64,000 nt of DNA from Chitinophagaceae bacterium (GCA_022841365.1 JALHRP010000001.1:135732-199731); one strand, 5' to 3'. Positions 1 through 9,685 are shown, counted from the stretch's first letter. Numbers and translations are program-made. Notes: generated from the letters alone by a model not told the origin.

Positions 1-1017
1 GATTTCAACGAAGATGGGTTGCAGGATCTATTTGTGGGCAGCAGAAGTGAACCGCAATCTTACGGACAAACACCCCGTAGTTTTTTATTAAAAAATAAAG
101 GCGATGGAAGTTTTGAAGATGTAACTGCTGAGATAGCACCGGTATTAGAAACGCCCGGTATGATTACAGCATCAGCAGTTGCCGATGTAAATGGCGATGG
201 CAAACCTGAGTTGATTGTTACCGGCGACTGGATGCACACAAAGATTTACAGTATCAGCAAAACAAAAATTGAAGAGCTTACATCAACCGGGCTTGAACAG
301 TATGCAGGTTGGTGGCAGTCACTTAAAATTGCCGATGTTGATAAAGACGGGGACATGGATTTGATTCTTGCAAACATGGGCGAAAACTTTTACCTGCAGG
401 CAAATGCACAACACCCGGCCGGTTTGTATGTGTACGATTTTGATCAGAACGGTATGCAGGAAAAAGTACTGAGCAGAACGGTGAATACGAGAGAGGTGCC
501 TGTATTTATGCGAAGAGAGATGGCCGATCAGATTCCATCACTTAAAAAGCAAAATCTGAAACACAGCGATTATGCAAAACAAACAGTGCAGGATTTGTTT
601 GGCAATAATTTATCTAAGGCAAAGAAATTAACGGTTAATTATACGGCCACTTCTATTGCGTACAACAATGGTAAGGCATCGTTTACAGTTAAACCATTAC
701 CGGTAGAGGTGCAGCTTTCCAGTGTACATGCTGTTGAAGTAACAGATATCAACAAGGATGGCTATCCAGATTTACTCATGGCAGGAAACTTCTTTGATCT
801 GCAACCGCAACTTTGCCGGCTCGATGCAAGCTATGGGCATGTACTCATCAATGATCAGAAGGGAGGGTATACTGTAATGCCGATGAAGTCAACAGGCATA
901 CGATTACCCGGGCAAACAAGAGATATTATTTCCTTTCGCTTCAGCAATCAAACAAACTATTTATTTCTGGTGAATAACAGCACACCTGTTTGGTATCAAT
1001 TAAAGAATGTAAAGTAA
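1..1017 (+). CDS. FG-GAP/VCBS repeat protein, 5' end outside window
   Basis: The reading frame is open from base 1, so the gene begins upstream and only about 338 C-terminal residues are seen. They contain repeated DxNxDG-type calcium-binding blades (DFNEDG at the very start, DVNGDG, DVDKDG, DINKDG), typical of FG-GAP/VCBS beta-propellers in CRTAC1-like secreted proteins. Its C-terminal part (a DLFG segment, KAKKLTV, a D-x-LP/YPDLLM-GN segment, a VLIN segment) matches the C-terminus of the next gene blade for blade, so the two are tandem paralogues. The stop TAA overlaps the ATG of the next gene (TAATG), which implies translational coupling. In Bacteroidota such proteins usually sit on the cell surface next to SusC/SusD genes; none is inside this window, but the upstream flank is unseen. 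The substrate is unknown. Confidence 0.85.
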   Translation, partial: DFNEDGLQDLFVGSRSEPQSYGQTPRSFLLKNKGDGSFEDVTAEIAPVLETPGMITASAVADVNGDGKPELIVTGDWMHTKIYSISKTKIEELTSTGLEQYAGWWQSLKIADVDKDGDMDLILANMGENFYLQANAQHPAGLYVYDFDQNGMQEKVLSRTVNTREVPVFMRREMADQIPSLKKQNLKHSDYAKQTVQDLFGNNLSKAKKLTVNYTATSIAYNNGKASFTVKPLPVEVQLSSVHAVEVTDINKDGYPDLLMAGNFFDLQPQLCRLDASYGHVLINDQKGGYTVMPMKSTGIRLPGQTRDIISFRFSNQTNYLFLVNNSTPVWYQLKNVK

Positions 1018-4000
1018 TGCAGAAGGCAGCGCACATGATATTTTCCGCACTGATGCTCATGCTGGTCTGTGGATGCAGGCAGAAAAAATCTGCTTTATTT
1101 GAAGTGCTGAATACTTCTGAAACAGGGATTACATTCAGCAATGAGCTGAAGCCAACTCCGCAGTTTAATTTGTTTTCTTACATGTACTATTACAATGGTG
1201 CAGGAGCCGGTGCAGGTGATTTTAATAATGACGGGTTGATTGATTTATTTTTTGCCGCCAATCAATCGCAAAATAAACTTTTCATCAACAAGGGAAATCT
1301 AAGGTTTCAGGATATAACATCAGAAGCAGCGATACCTGCAGACAGTGCATGGAGCACAGGTGTTTCAATTGTTGATATTAATAACGACGGACTGCTGGAT
1401 ATTTATGTATGTCGTGTTGGTAATTTTAAAATACTGAAGGGTAAAAATCAGTTACTTGTTTGCAAGGGAATAAATAAAGGGGGAGTTCCTTTTTACAAAG
1501 ATGAAGCTGCTGATTATGGTCTTGATTTTTCAGGTTTCAGTACACAGGCAGCTTTTTTTGATTATGATCTGGATGGTGATCTGGATGTTTTTTTATTAAA
1601 CCATTCGGTAAATCATGATGGCAACTATGCGCCACGAATCAACTTTGTAAATACATACGACTCACTTGCCGGACAAAAATTTTACAGAAACGACCGGGTA
1701 ATTAAAAACGGGCAACAGAAAACTTACTTTACAGATGTTACGAAAGAAACGGGAATTAATGGCAGCAGAATTGGATATGGACTGGGCGTAGTGGTGAGCG
1801 ATGTGAACATGGACGGATGGCCTGATTTTTATGTAGGAAATGATTTTCACGAAAATGATTATCTCTATATCAATCAAAAAAACGGAACATTCAAAGATGA
1901 AGGAACCGAACAGTTGATGCATACCAGTCAGTTCAGCATGGGGGTAGATGCAGCTGATATAACTAATGATGGATTGCCCGATCTTATTTCGATGGATATG
2001 CTGCCGTATGATCCATACATGATACGGCGCTCACTGGCAGAGGATGATTATATCTACTTCAACGAAAAAAGAAAATACGGTTATCATTATCAGTATGCAC
2101 GCAATAATCTGCAATGGAACAGAGGTAACGGCAAGTTTACCGAAGCAGGTCAGTATGCCAATGTATATGCAACTGACTGGAGCTGGGCAGCATTATGGAT
2201 GGATTTTGATAATGACGGTTTGAAAGATTTATTTGTAAGCAATGGCATTCCCAAACGAATGAACGACATTGACTATGTCAACTTTGTTTCAAACGACGAC
2301 TTGCAGCAAAAACTCCGCAGCAATACACTCGAGGAAAAAGATATGAAGCTGGTGGAGAAATTTCCCGAGATAAAAGTGCCCAATCATTTTTTCAGAAACA
2401 ACGGCAATCTCTCCTTTTCAAATTTAACTGACAGTATACCTAATCAGCCCCCCACTTTTTCAAACGGAACAGTGTATGCCGATTTAGATAATGACGGCGA
2501 TCTGGATCTGGTGGTAAACAATATTAATGATGAAGCAGTTGTGTATAAAAACAAATCAAATGATGCGAAGCAACAATCATTTGCATCAGTGGTATTAACG
2601 GGCGACAGCAGTAACCGAAATGCTGTGGGTGCAAAAATAGTTTTGTTTACAGGAAATGAAATCCGCTCGTTTGAAAACAACCCGGTACATGGTTTTCTCA
2701 GCAGCATGCAGGTACCAGTGCACATTGGATTGGCGGCAACAACCATTGATTCTGCTTTTGTTGTTTGGCCCGATAACAGTTTTCAGAAAGTTGAACTTGT
2801 AAAAGATACCATTAACCGCTTTTCATACAGAAAGGGACTACCTGTGTTTGATTACTCCATCATTACATCATGGAATAGAAAACAAATCGCTGTTCAGGAC
2901 ATTAGTTTACAAATAAAGTTCAGTTATCAGCATACAGAAAATCAGTTCAACGAATTTGACCGTGAGCCTTTGATGCCACATATGGTTTCAACAGAAGGTC
3001 CTGCTTTGGCTGTTGCAGATATTAATCACGACGGATTGCAGGATGTGTTCATTGGTTCATCAAAAGGAAATCACCCTTCAGTGATGTTGCAAACTGCGAA
3101 CGGAACGTTCACAGAGTTAAAACAAACACAATTACTACAGGATAGTATGTGGGAGCATGTTGATGCAGTATGGGCCGATGTAAACAATGATACACATGTT
3201 GATCTGTTAATAGCAACAGGTGGCAATGAATACTATGGAGCCGATGAACATTTACTGCCGCTCTTATATTTGAACAACGGGAAAGGAAATCTTACACGCA
3301 AAACAGATGCATTTACAGGAATTGATGTAACACAATCAACCATTATTCCGTTTGATATAAACAAAGATGGGTTTACAGATCTGTTCATTGCCGGAAGAGC
3401 TGTTCCGTGGGAGTATGGTACAACACCCGGATCGTATTTATTGCAGAACGATGGAACAGGAAAGTTTACTGATGTTACAAAACGTTATGCTGAAGAATTG
3501 CTGAACCCAGGTATGGTAACAGATGCAAAGCTGATTGATGTAAATAAAGATGGAGCAGAAGATTTACTCCTCAGTTATGAATGGGGTGGTATTGATGTAT
3601 TCTTACGCAGAGAAAACAAATTTGTGAAACAGTCGGTTACAAATACTAGTGGTTGGTGGGGCAGCCTGCTTCCTTTTGATGCAGATGGAGATGGTGATAT
3701 AGATGTGCTGGCAACCAATTATGGTCTTAACACAAAATTGAAAACAACCGAACAGCAACCAGTTAAATTATACCATCATGATTTTGACGGTAACGGAAGA
3801 AAGGAACAACTGCTCACATACTATTTACAAAACAAAGAAATTCCTTTTGCCACAAAAATGGATCTGGAAAAACAAGTGCCCGCTCTGAAGAAGCAATTTT
3901 TATATGCAGAAGACTTTGCAAATGCTACACTCAATGATTTGTTTGGTACAGAGAAGTTGAAACAGGCAAAGCTCCTAACCGTTACACAGTTTGCACATAC

Positions 4001-4346
4001 ATTATTCATCAATAACAATGGAACATTCGAAGCACAAGAGTTGCCCTGGCAAACACAGCTCAACAACTATCGAACATCGCTCAGCATAAATGCAAACAAT
4101 GATGCTTTACCTGATCTGTTGATGCTGGGAAATTATTATGATAATCATGTGCAAACCGGAAGACAGGATGGCGATTTCGGAACCATTCTCATCAACAAAG
4201 GCAATGGACAGTTTGAGTACAACAGCTTTAAGGGCTTTACTGATTTAAAACAGGTGCGAAAGATCAAATCAATAGAGATCAATCAACAAACAGCGTACAT
4301 TCTGGCAAGAAACAATGCTTCTGTTGCGATTGTACAGATCAAATAA
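1017..4346 (+). CDS. FG-GAP/ASPIC-UnbV repeat lipoprotein (CRTAC1-like)
   Basis: This 1109-residue protein starts at the ATG that overlaps the upstream stop codon. An in-frame TTG further upstream is less likely because it would bury the signal peptide. Residues 1-20 form a lipoprotein signal ending in a VCGC lipobox (Cys20). The rest holds two sets of FG-GAP/VCBS blades with many DxNxDG and DxDGDGD calcium loops. Around residues 535-600 lies an ASPIC/UnbV-like module (NAVGAKIVLF, then a VVWPD segment). It is a surface or periplasmic beta-propeller protein, probably for binding rather than catalysis. Family knowledge links it to SusC/SusD-type glycan or glycoprotein uptake. It is a paralogue of the gene just upstream. 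It converges on the next gene with only 21 bases between, and no terminator is obvious. Confidence 0.88.
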   Translation: MQKAAHMIFSALMLMLVCGCRQKKSALFEVLNTSETGITFSNELKPTPQFNLFSYMYYYNGAGAGAGDFNNDGLIDLFFAANQSQNKLFINKGNLRFQDITSEAAIPADSAWSTGVSIVDINNDGLLDIYVCRVGNFKILKGKNQLLVCKGINKGGVPFYKDEAADYGLDFSGFSTQAAFFDYDLDGDLDVFLLNHSVNHDGNYAPRINFVNTYDSLAGQKFYRNDRVIKNGQQKTYFTDVTKETGINGSRIGYGLGVVVSDVNMDGWPDFYVGNDFHENDYLYINQKNGTFKDEGTEQLMHTSQFSMGVDAADITNDGLPDLISMDMLPYDPYMIRRSLAEDDYIYFNEKRKYGYHYQYARNNLQWNRGNGKFTEAGQYANVYATDWSWAALWMDFDNDGLKDLFVSNGIPKRMNDIDYVNFVSNDDLQQKLRSNTLEEKDMKLVEKFPEIKVPNHFFRNNGNLSFSNLTDSIPNQPPTFSNGTVYADLDNDGDLDLVVNNINDEAVVYKNKSNDAKQQSFASVVLTGDSSNRNAVGAKIVLFTGNEIRSFENNPVHGFLSSMQVPVHIGLAATTIDSAFVVWPDNSFQKVELVKDTINRFSYRKGLPVFDYSIITSWNRKQIAVQDISLQIKFSYQHTENQFNEFDREPLMPHMVSTEGPALAVADINHDGLQDVFIGSSKGNHPSVMLQTANGTFTELKQTQLLQDSMWEHVDAVWADVNNDTHVDLLIATGGNEYYGADEHLLPLLYLNNGKGNLTRKTDAFTGIDVTQSTIIPFDINKDGFTDLFIAGRAVPWEYGTTPGSYLLQNDGTGKFTDVTKRYAEELLNPGMVTDAKLIDVNKDGAEDLLLSYEWGGIDVFLRRENKFVKQSVTNTSGWWGSLLPFDADGDGDIDVLATNYGLNTKLKTTEQQPVKLYHHDFDGNGRKEQLLTYYLQNKEIPFATKMDLEKQVPALKKQFLYAEDFANATLNDLFGTEKLKQAKLLTVTQFAHTLFINNNGTFEAQELPWQTQLNNYRTSLSINANNDALPDLLMLGNYYDNHVQTGRQDGDFGTILINKGNGQFEYNSFKGFTDLKQVRKIKSIEINQQTAYILARNNASVAIVQIK

Positions 4347-4367
4347 CCACAGTTGAGTTCTGTTTGT

Positions 4368-5303
4368 TTAATACATCACCGGATAATACAATCTTGTTTT
4401 CCACTTGCTCGTATCAGTTTCAGTACGTCGGTCGGTTAACAGCATTTGAAACGGAATAGCCGGAGAAGATTTCTGATGATCCATCACGTATTGTTTCATG
4501 GCAGCTTCGCCTTTTTGTATAGCAGCAGTTCCTCCTGTTACTTCACTCACTAAAATATATCCATTGGCCAGCATTCGTTTTTGTAAAAACGTTTCGTTGC
4601 CGGGAATAATGGTTTTGGTTGGTACAGCTACCATCACCAGAAATTGACCGGGCCCTTCTTCATACACATGCAGCATGGGCGGGTTTGATACTGTGCCGCC
4701 GTTGGCAGCAATGTAGGTATGAATGGCATCAACCATATTGTAAACCTCCGTTACAGTTGGATAGTGATTGAGTAAAGTACGTGTTGAAATCATAGCAGAA
4801 TCAGTAACACGGTTCATTTCAATTTTCAATCCGTAAACCAATTCTTCACCATCAAATTTCTTTTTCAGTGATTTCAGCAAAGCATCAACCTGTTGTTGTA
4901 ATTGTTTAAGAGCAACATATTGTTTGATGCGTTGAATTGGATTAGAAGGAAGTATAACAGCGGTTTGAATGATAAACCGGCTGGAGTCTGGAGTGGTTTC
5001 TTCTACAAGCAGTTGCGCAGGGTATTTTTTTTCAGCATACGAAATAGACAATGGGTTTGAATTAATGAGCGCAGCGCCGGTAGTATATTCTAATTGTTCA
5101 AAACGGTAACTGCTGTCGTTCAATCGTTCACCCGGCCAAACCTGTTTGTTATTGCCTGGAGTTGAAAGCATGCGAAGAGCCCCATCGTTGGTACAGGCAA
5201 CAAGAGCAGATTTTGCAAACGATTGCTGTGATGAAATACCGATGTATAAAATACCTGTTGAAACGGCGATGAGTAAAACAAAAATTACAAGTACTCTTTT
5301 CAT
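4368..5303 (-). CDS. Membrane-anchored SRPBCC/GyrI-like domain protein
   Basis: The start is placed at the ATG just before KRVLVIFVLLIAV, giving 311 residues. An upstream in-frame start would add ten residues before the signal anchor. Residues 4-25 form one membrane segment, so the rest should be periplasmic. The middle (about 30-150) has the look of an SRPBCC/polyketide-cyclase fold (NPIQRIKQY segment). The C-terminal part (about 165-311) resembles a GyrI-like effector-binding domain, ending in the typical LYYPV strand. Family knowledge suggests binding of a small hydrophobic or cationic ligand without a DNA-binding domain. It is divergent from the GH65 gene with about 50 bases between, so they may share a promoter region. 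The domain assignments come from pattern recognition and are moderately sure. Confidence 0.6.
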   Translation of the reverse strand: MKRVLVIFVLLIAVSTGILYIGISSQQSFAKSALVACTNDGALRMLSTPGNNKQVWPGERLNDSSYRFEQLEYTTGAALINSNPLSISYAEKKYPAQLLVEETTPDSSRFIIQTAVILPSNPIQRIKQYVALKQLQQQVDALLKSLKKKFDGEELVYGLKIEMNRVTDSAMISTRTLLNHYPTVTEVYNMVDAIHTYIAANGGTVSNPPMLHVYEEGPGQFLVMVAVPTKTIIPGNETFLQKRMLANGYILVSEVTGGTAAIQKGEAAMKQYVMDHQKSSPAIPFQMLLTDRRTETDTSKWKTRLYYPVMY

Positions 5304-5353
5304 AAAAAATATTTCTAATTCAATTATATTCACTTTCTAAAATACATGCAAAT

Positions 5354-7411
5354 ATGCGACGCCTTCTCTTAACTTTCATCATATGTTTAGTAACAAATGT
5401 TTTGATTGGTCAAACAGCCGATCAATGGAAAATTTCTGCAACCAAATTCGATCCATCCAATTATTACGGCATTACCGTTGCTAATGGAATGATTGGTGTG
5501 GTATCATCACCTGAACCTTTTAAAGTAAAAGAAGTGGTGTTGGCCGGTGCTTATGATTTGTATGGAAGGGGAAGGGTGAGCAACTTTTTAAAAAGTTTCA
5601 ATCTGCTCAATATGTATTTGGAGATCGATGGTAGACGAATTGATGCAAAATCGGCTTCTAACATGAAACAGGAACTGGATATGCAGCGGGCCAGCTTTAC
5701 CACAACATTTGATTATGCAGATAAAGCCACTATTACGTATACCTACTATTCTTTACGGCATTTACCGTTTACGGTTTTAATGGATATTACTATACAACCA
5801 AAAAAGGAGATCAGCATTACCGGCGCAAGCGTAATGGAAGCACCCGATGCATTAAAAGATGTACAGAATTATTATAACGAAATTGATCGTCCGCATGTAA
5901 CAATGAGTTTACTCACATCATCTGCAAAAAGTCCCACAGGTAAATTATTGATGTGTGCCAGCAATACATTTTTGTTTGAAGAAAAACATGGCAATGAACC
6001 AAGAGTGATTCATGAAATGTGGGATAACAATATGCACTTGCTCAAGTTTACCAAAAAATTAAAAGCCGGTGAAACCTATCGTTATTCAGTTGCAGGTTCA
6101 TCCATTACATCTGCACATCATGATGATCCGTTAAATGAAGCAGAACGTTTAACCATTTATGCAAAGCTCGAAGGAAGAGAACGTTTACTCAACTTTCATC
6201 ACAAAGCATGGGATGAATTATGGAAAAGCAGAATTATTCTTGAAGCAGATCCAGCACATACGTCACAGACAAATCAGGATCAGCAAGACATCAACAGCAT
6301 GCTGTATCATCTTTATTCGTTTACAAGAGAAGGCACGGCGTTGTCACCTTCACCCATGGGTTTAAGCGGACTCGGTTATAACGGTCATGTGTTTTGGGAT
6401 ACCGAGTTGTGGATGTATCCGGCCATGCTTGTATTAAAACCGGAGCTGGCAAAGAGTATGGTAGAGTATCGGTACCAACGGTTAGAAGCTGCAAAGCGAA
6501 ATGCTTTCAGCAAAGGATATAAAGGAGCCATGTATCCTTGGGAAAGCGCAGAAACAGGTGTGGAAGAAACACCAGTATGGGCATTGAGTGGTCCGTTTGA
6601 ACATCATATCACCGCATGTGTTGCCATTGCTGCATGGAATTATTATTGCGTAACACAGGATAAAGTTTGGTTGAAGGAAAAAGGTTATCCCATCATCAGT
6701 GCCACAGCCGATTTCTGGGCAAGCCGTGTTGAACGCAACGGCGTTGGAAAATTTGAAATTAAAAATGTAGTGGCTGCCGATGAGTGGGCCGAGAATGTAG
6801 ATAACAACGCTTTTACCAATGCAGCTGCAAAAGCCAATCTGCAGTATGCAACAGAAGCAGCAAAAATTTTAGGCATTACACCCGATGCTGATTGGATGAA
6901 TGTGGCAAATAATATTCCCATCTTAAAATTTCCTGATGGAGTTACAAGAGAACATGCAACTTATAATGGCGAAGGGATTAAGCAGGCCGATGTGAACCTG
7001 CTCTCTTATCCGTTGAAAGAAATCAAAGATCCTGTCATCATTAAAAAAGATTTAGAGTATTATGAAAAGCGGGTGCCTAATGAAGGAACACCGGCTATGA
7101 CACAAGCGGTGTTTACTACGCTCTATGCCCGGTTAGGAAATGGAGAGAAAGCCTATCATTGGTTTCAGGATGCGTTTGTGCCTAATCTCAATCCACCCTT
7201 CCGTGTTATTGCAGAAACAAAAGGCGGAACCAATCCTTACTTTGCCACAGGAGCCGGCGGTATTTTACAAAGTGTATTGATGGGTTTTGGTGGATTGGAA
7301 ATTACACAACAGGGAATCATTCAAATTAAAACAGCATTGCCCAAACAATGGAAGAGTGTAACCATTACCGGTGTTGGGGTGCAGAAGAAAACGTTTGTGA
7401 ATAAGCAATAG
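5354..7411 (+). CDS. GH65 glycoside hydrolase, kojibiose-hydrolase-like
   Basis: The product has 685 residues with a cleavable signal (MRRLLLTFIICLVTNVLIGQ), so it acts in the periplasm. A GH65 beta-sandwich precedes an (alpha/alpha)6 barrel with HVFWDTELWMYP and ETGVEETP segments. The family acid sits in ADEWAENVDNNAFTN at Glu477. A second Glu at 621 (VIAETKGGTNPYF) lies where phosphorylases bind phosphate; a Glu there is the mark of inverting hydrolases. The 144-residue spacing matches what I recall for the Flavobacterium johnsoniae kojibiose hydrolase FjGH65A (Glu472/Glu616). The product is therefore likely an alpha-1,2-glucoside hydrolase rather than maltose or trehalose phosphorylase. 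Alternatives are acid trehalase or nigerose activity. It is divergent from the GyrI-like gene and stands outside the main alpha-glucoside cluster. Confidence 0.85.
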   Translation: MRRLLLTFIICLVTNVLIGQTADQWKISATKFDPSNYYGITVANGMIGVVSSPEPFKVKEVVLAGAYDLYGRGRVSNFLKSFNLLNMYLEIDGRRIDAKSASNMKQELDMQRASFTTTFDYADKATITYTYYSLRHLPFTVLMDITIQPKKEISITGASVMEAPDALKDVQNYYNEIDRPHVTMSLLTSSAKSPTGKLLMCASNTFLFEEKHGNEPRVIHEMWDNNMHLLKFTKKLKAGETYRYSVAGSSITSAHHDDPLNEAERLTIYAKLEGRERLLNFHHKAWDELWKSRIILEADPAHTSQTNQDQQDINSMLYHLYSFTREGTALSPSPMGLSGLGYNGHVFWDTELWMYPAMLVLKPELAKSMVEYRYQRLEAAKRNAFSKGYKGAMYPWESAETGVEETPVWALSGPFEHHITACVAIAAWNYYCVTQDKVWLKEKGYPIISATADFWASRVERNGVGKFEIKNVVAADEWAENVDNNAFTNAAAKANLQYATEAAKILGITPDADWMNVANNIPILKFPDGVTREHATYNGEGIKQADVNLLSYPLKEIKDPVIIKKDLEYYEKRVPNEGTPAMTQAVFTTLYARLGNGEKAYHWFQDAFVPNLNPPFRVIAETKGGTNPYFATGAGGILQSVLMGFGGLEITQQGIIQIKTALPKQWKSVTITGVGVQKKTFVNKQ

Positions 7412-7504
7412 GTTACACCAAGAAAACAAAGGATGCACGAAGTACACTGAGATTGATTTTATCAGTTGGTGGTGACACCAACCATTTAAAAAAATATTTT
7501 ACAT

Positions 7505-8686
7505 ATGAAAGACTCTATCGGTTTACTTGTCATTTTATCTTTTTTTGCATTAAGCTCAATTGCACAGGATTATACAAAGTCGAAATTTATTACAGTACGT
7601 GGCAGGGTTGAATCTGTTTCAGGTGAATCTTTACAATTTGCAACAATAAGAGTAAGAAATACTCGCCTTGGTACGGCTACCGATAAGAGTGGAAATTTTT
7701 CTTTAGATGTGCCTGTACAATCTAAGCTAACTGTTTCTTCGGTTGGTTACCTGCAAGAAGAAGTTACTATTAATAACAATAATTATATTGTTGTTCTTTT
7801 AAAGAAGAGTCAACGAATCGACTCAGTTATTATTACTTCTCCCTCAAATATTGATCTAAACCCTCAGCTTATAAGGCAGCGGTTCAGAGATTATAAGGAT
7901 GACGATCGGATTTTTACAGTTATTGAGGTTTCAGCTCAATTTCCAGGAGGCTCACATAAATTTAAAGACTACCTTATAAAAAATTTGAATTATCCTGATT
8001 CTTCTTTAGTGAGTGGAGTTAATGGGTCTTTGGCTTTAAAATTTACAGTGGGAAAAGAAGGCTACTTGAAAAACATTAGGATTATAAAGGGATTAGATAA
8101 GTTTTGTGATTCTCTTGTTTTACATGTATTCAGAAACTCACCTCAATGGTTTCCTGCAATACAGAACGGCAATAAAGTTGAAGAGGATTTGGACTTCAGT
8201 ATTCGGTTTAGCAACATAGGCCTGTCAGAATCGAAAGTCGAAACAAGGAAAATTAATACAGAGCCAAAAGTCGACAACGCACCTAAAGAAGAAACTGTAA
8301 ATACCATCTACGAGAAGTATTCTAAAGTAAAAATGAGTTCAAAAGAATTTGATTATGCTTCAAAATTGGTAGAAAATATTACTGACACAGTTGTTTTGAA
8401 TTTATATTTTGACTCATTAATATATAAGAAATTCAAACCTGTGTTGCTGAAAGAAAGAGAGAAATATGATAAAGCAAAAGCAAAGTTTTATGAAGAAAAC
8501 CTTTCTGAATTCCGACGAATTCTTTCTAATTATTTTGCAGCTTCATACACAGTTGAAGAAATCAGGTACTTGATTAAAATGTATTCAGGCAAAATCGGGC
8601 GTTCAATAGCCTTCAAACAGCTAGTGGCATCAAGTGAAATCGAGTATTTTTATCTCGAAAGTTTTATGAAGTCTGTTGGAAAATAA
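7505..8686 (+). CDS. CarboxypepD_reg / TonB_C / DUF2059-like fusion protein
   Basis: A 393-residue secreted protein with a signal peptide ending near SSIAQ (residue 20). Residues about 29-100 form a carboxypeptidase-regulatory-like (DUF4480-type) beta sandwich (VRGRVESVSGESL, DKSGNFSL, VSSVGYL), the module found at the N-terminus of SusC proteins. Residues about 140-215 have a TonB C-terminal look (FPGGSHKFKDYL, LKFTVGKEG, SPQWFPAIQNG). The end, about 270-393, is helical and carries a TVEEIRYLIKMY-GKIG segment like DUF2059 proteins. The combination is unusual. The gene is more A+T-rich than its neighbours and appears to be a single transcription unit. The function is unknown; an envelope protein contacting a TonB-dependent receptor is possible. 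Confidence 0.75.
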   Translation: MKDSIGLLVILSFFALSSIAQDYTKSKFITVRGRVESVSGESLQFATIRVRNTRLGTATDKSGNFSLDVPVQSKLTVSSVGYLQEEVTINNNNYIVVLLKKSQRIDSVIITSPSNIDLNPQLIRQRFRDYKDDDRIFTVIEVSAQFPGGSHKFKDYLIKNLNYPDSSLVSGVNGSLALKFTVGKEGYLKNIRIIKGLDKFCDSLVLHVFRNSPQWFPAIQNGNKVEEDLDFSIRFSNIGLSESKVETRKINTEPKVDNAPKEETVNTIYEKYSKVKMSSKEFDYASKLVENITDTVVLNLYFDSLIYKKFKPVLLKEREKYDKAKAKFYEENLSEFRRILSNYFAASYTVEEIRYLIKMYSGKIGRSIAFKQLVASSEIEYFYLESFMKSVGK

Positions 8687-9052
8687 AACACTACCCCTTA
8701 AGATTCTCTGTTTCTAAGAATGACAGCAATTTTCACCTTTCCGCTACACATAGGATGTACAATAAAGTTCAACTGTCATTCAATACAATAATTCAATGCT
8801 AAATTGGGAACCCTCCGATTTCGGACTGTCATTAGAAATCGGGCTCCTTTTTGTTTCTGTTGCTTGCCCCGATGAGCAAAGCATCTTCGGGGGAGAAGCA
8901 AAAAGAAAAGAAAAAATTGATAATACTTTGCCATGGAAGAGCCCTAAGTGCACAAGCGACAAGGCCTTGCAATCGTTTTCTGAAAAAAATCCCCATTTAG
9001 TTCATTCAATCCCGCCAAAATATTTTAATTTCCACCCTCAAACCAAAGGCTT
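8687..9052. other. Gene-free stretch with palindromic sequence
   Basis: No convincing gene lies in these 366 bases. An 86-codon frame exists at 8796-9056, but its composition follows the palindromes and it lacks a protein-like pattern. The region holds two inverted repeats (given separately) and A/T-rich spacer. The promoter of the downstream gene may lie at its end, but I could not define it. Confidence 0.5.
8815..8910. repeat. Palindromic intergenic element
   Basis: A perfect 8-bp inverted repeat CCGATTTC/GAAATCGG (8815-8822, 8835-8842) is followed by CTCCTTTTTG and then a second imperfect palindrome. In that one, TTGCTT-N-CCCCGA pairs with TCGGGG-N-GAAGCAA around 8860-8905, and the outer flanks are T-rich on the left and A-rich on the right. 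The T-rich/A-rich flanks and nested stems suggest a REP/MITE-like unit or a folded RNA leader. Only one copy is in this window, so repetition in the genome is inferred, not shown. Confidence 0.4.
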
Positions 9053-9610
9053 TTGAGGATTATTGCTTCCATACTCTTCCTTTCCATACTGCTGTTCAAC
9101 TGGTTCGGTTATGAACTGCTGATGAACTATGCAGACAAGCAGCAATCGGCTCAACTGGAATTACAGCTCGATAACAAAGAATACGATGCATCAACCCTCA
9201 TTGAAATCAGGGTGCCTGTTACACTCCCTTACCAGACCGACTGGAAAGAGTTTGAACGTGTAGATGGTGAAATTGCTTTCAACGGCATGCACTATAAATA
9301 CGTAGAACGTAAACTCGAAGCCGGTGAAATGATTTATAAATGCATTCCAGATCATCATAAGAAGCAGTTAGTAAATGCAAGAGAAAATTTTTTTAAACTG
9401 GTAAACGAAATGCAAAGCCAGTCGCAGGGAAAAGAAACCAACAACAGGCAACAGCATACTTATAAAACATTCAGTTTTGATTATTGCGAAAAGCTGAGTG
9501 CATTTGCATTACATCTACCTGAAGCAAAACAAGCACCCCGTTTTGTTCATTCAACACAAGCATTGCTCACAGCAGCAATTCTTACACCGGAACAACCTCC
9601 GGAAGCATAA
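9053..9610 (+). CDS. Small inner-membrane protein of unknown function
   Basis: A 185-residue protein that needs a TTG start. The N-terminus RIIASILFLSILLFNWFGY is a good signal anchor directly after this codon, and the next ATG would cut it in half, so TTG is preferred. The remaining part is soluble and probably periplasmic, with a VDGEIAFNGMHYKYV segment and a charged, Gln-rich stretch near residue 120. Proteins of this shape (one N-terminal helix, FNWFGY, an ERVDG-I strand) recur in Chitinophagaceae, often beside TonB-dependent receptor genes (my recollection). No function can be assigned. Confidence 0.65.
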   Translation: MRIIASILFLSILLFNWFGYELLMNYADKQQSAQLELQLDNKEYDASTLIEIRVPVTLPYQTDWKEFERVDGEIAFNGMHYKYVERKLEAGEMIYKCIPDHHKKQLVNARENFFKLVNEMQSQSQGKETNNRQQHTYKTFSFDYCEKLSAFALHLPEAKQAPRFVHSTQALLTAAILTPEQPPEA

Positions 9611-9685
9611 GCTACTGCATAATTGTTTTACAAAAGCTGATCAATGATCAGTTTCATTTCTATTTCATTTTATTGATTTTTATTC

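Noticed and set aside
8796..9056. 86-codon open frame as a gene
   Set aside because: It runs through two palindromes, has no recognisable protein pattern or start signal, and its composition is explained by the repeats.
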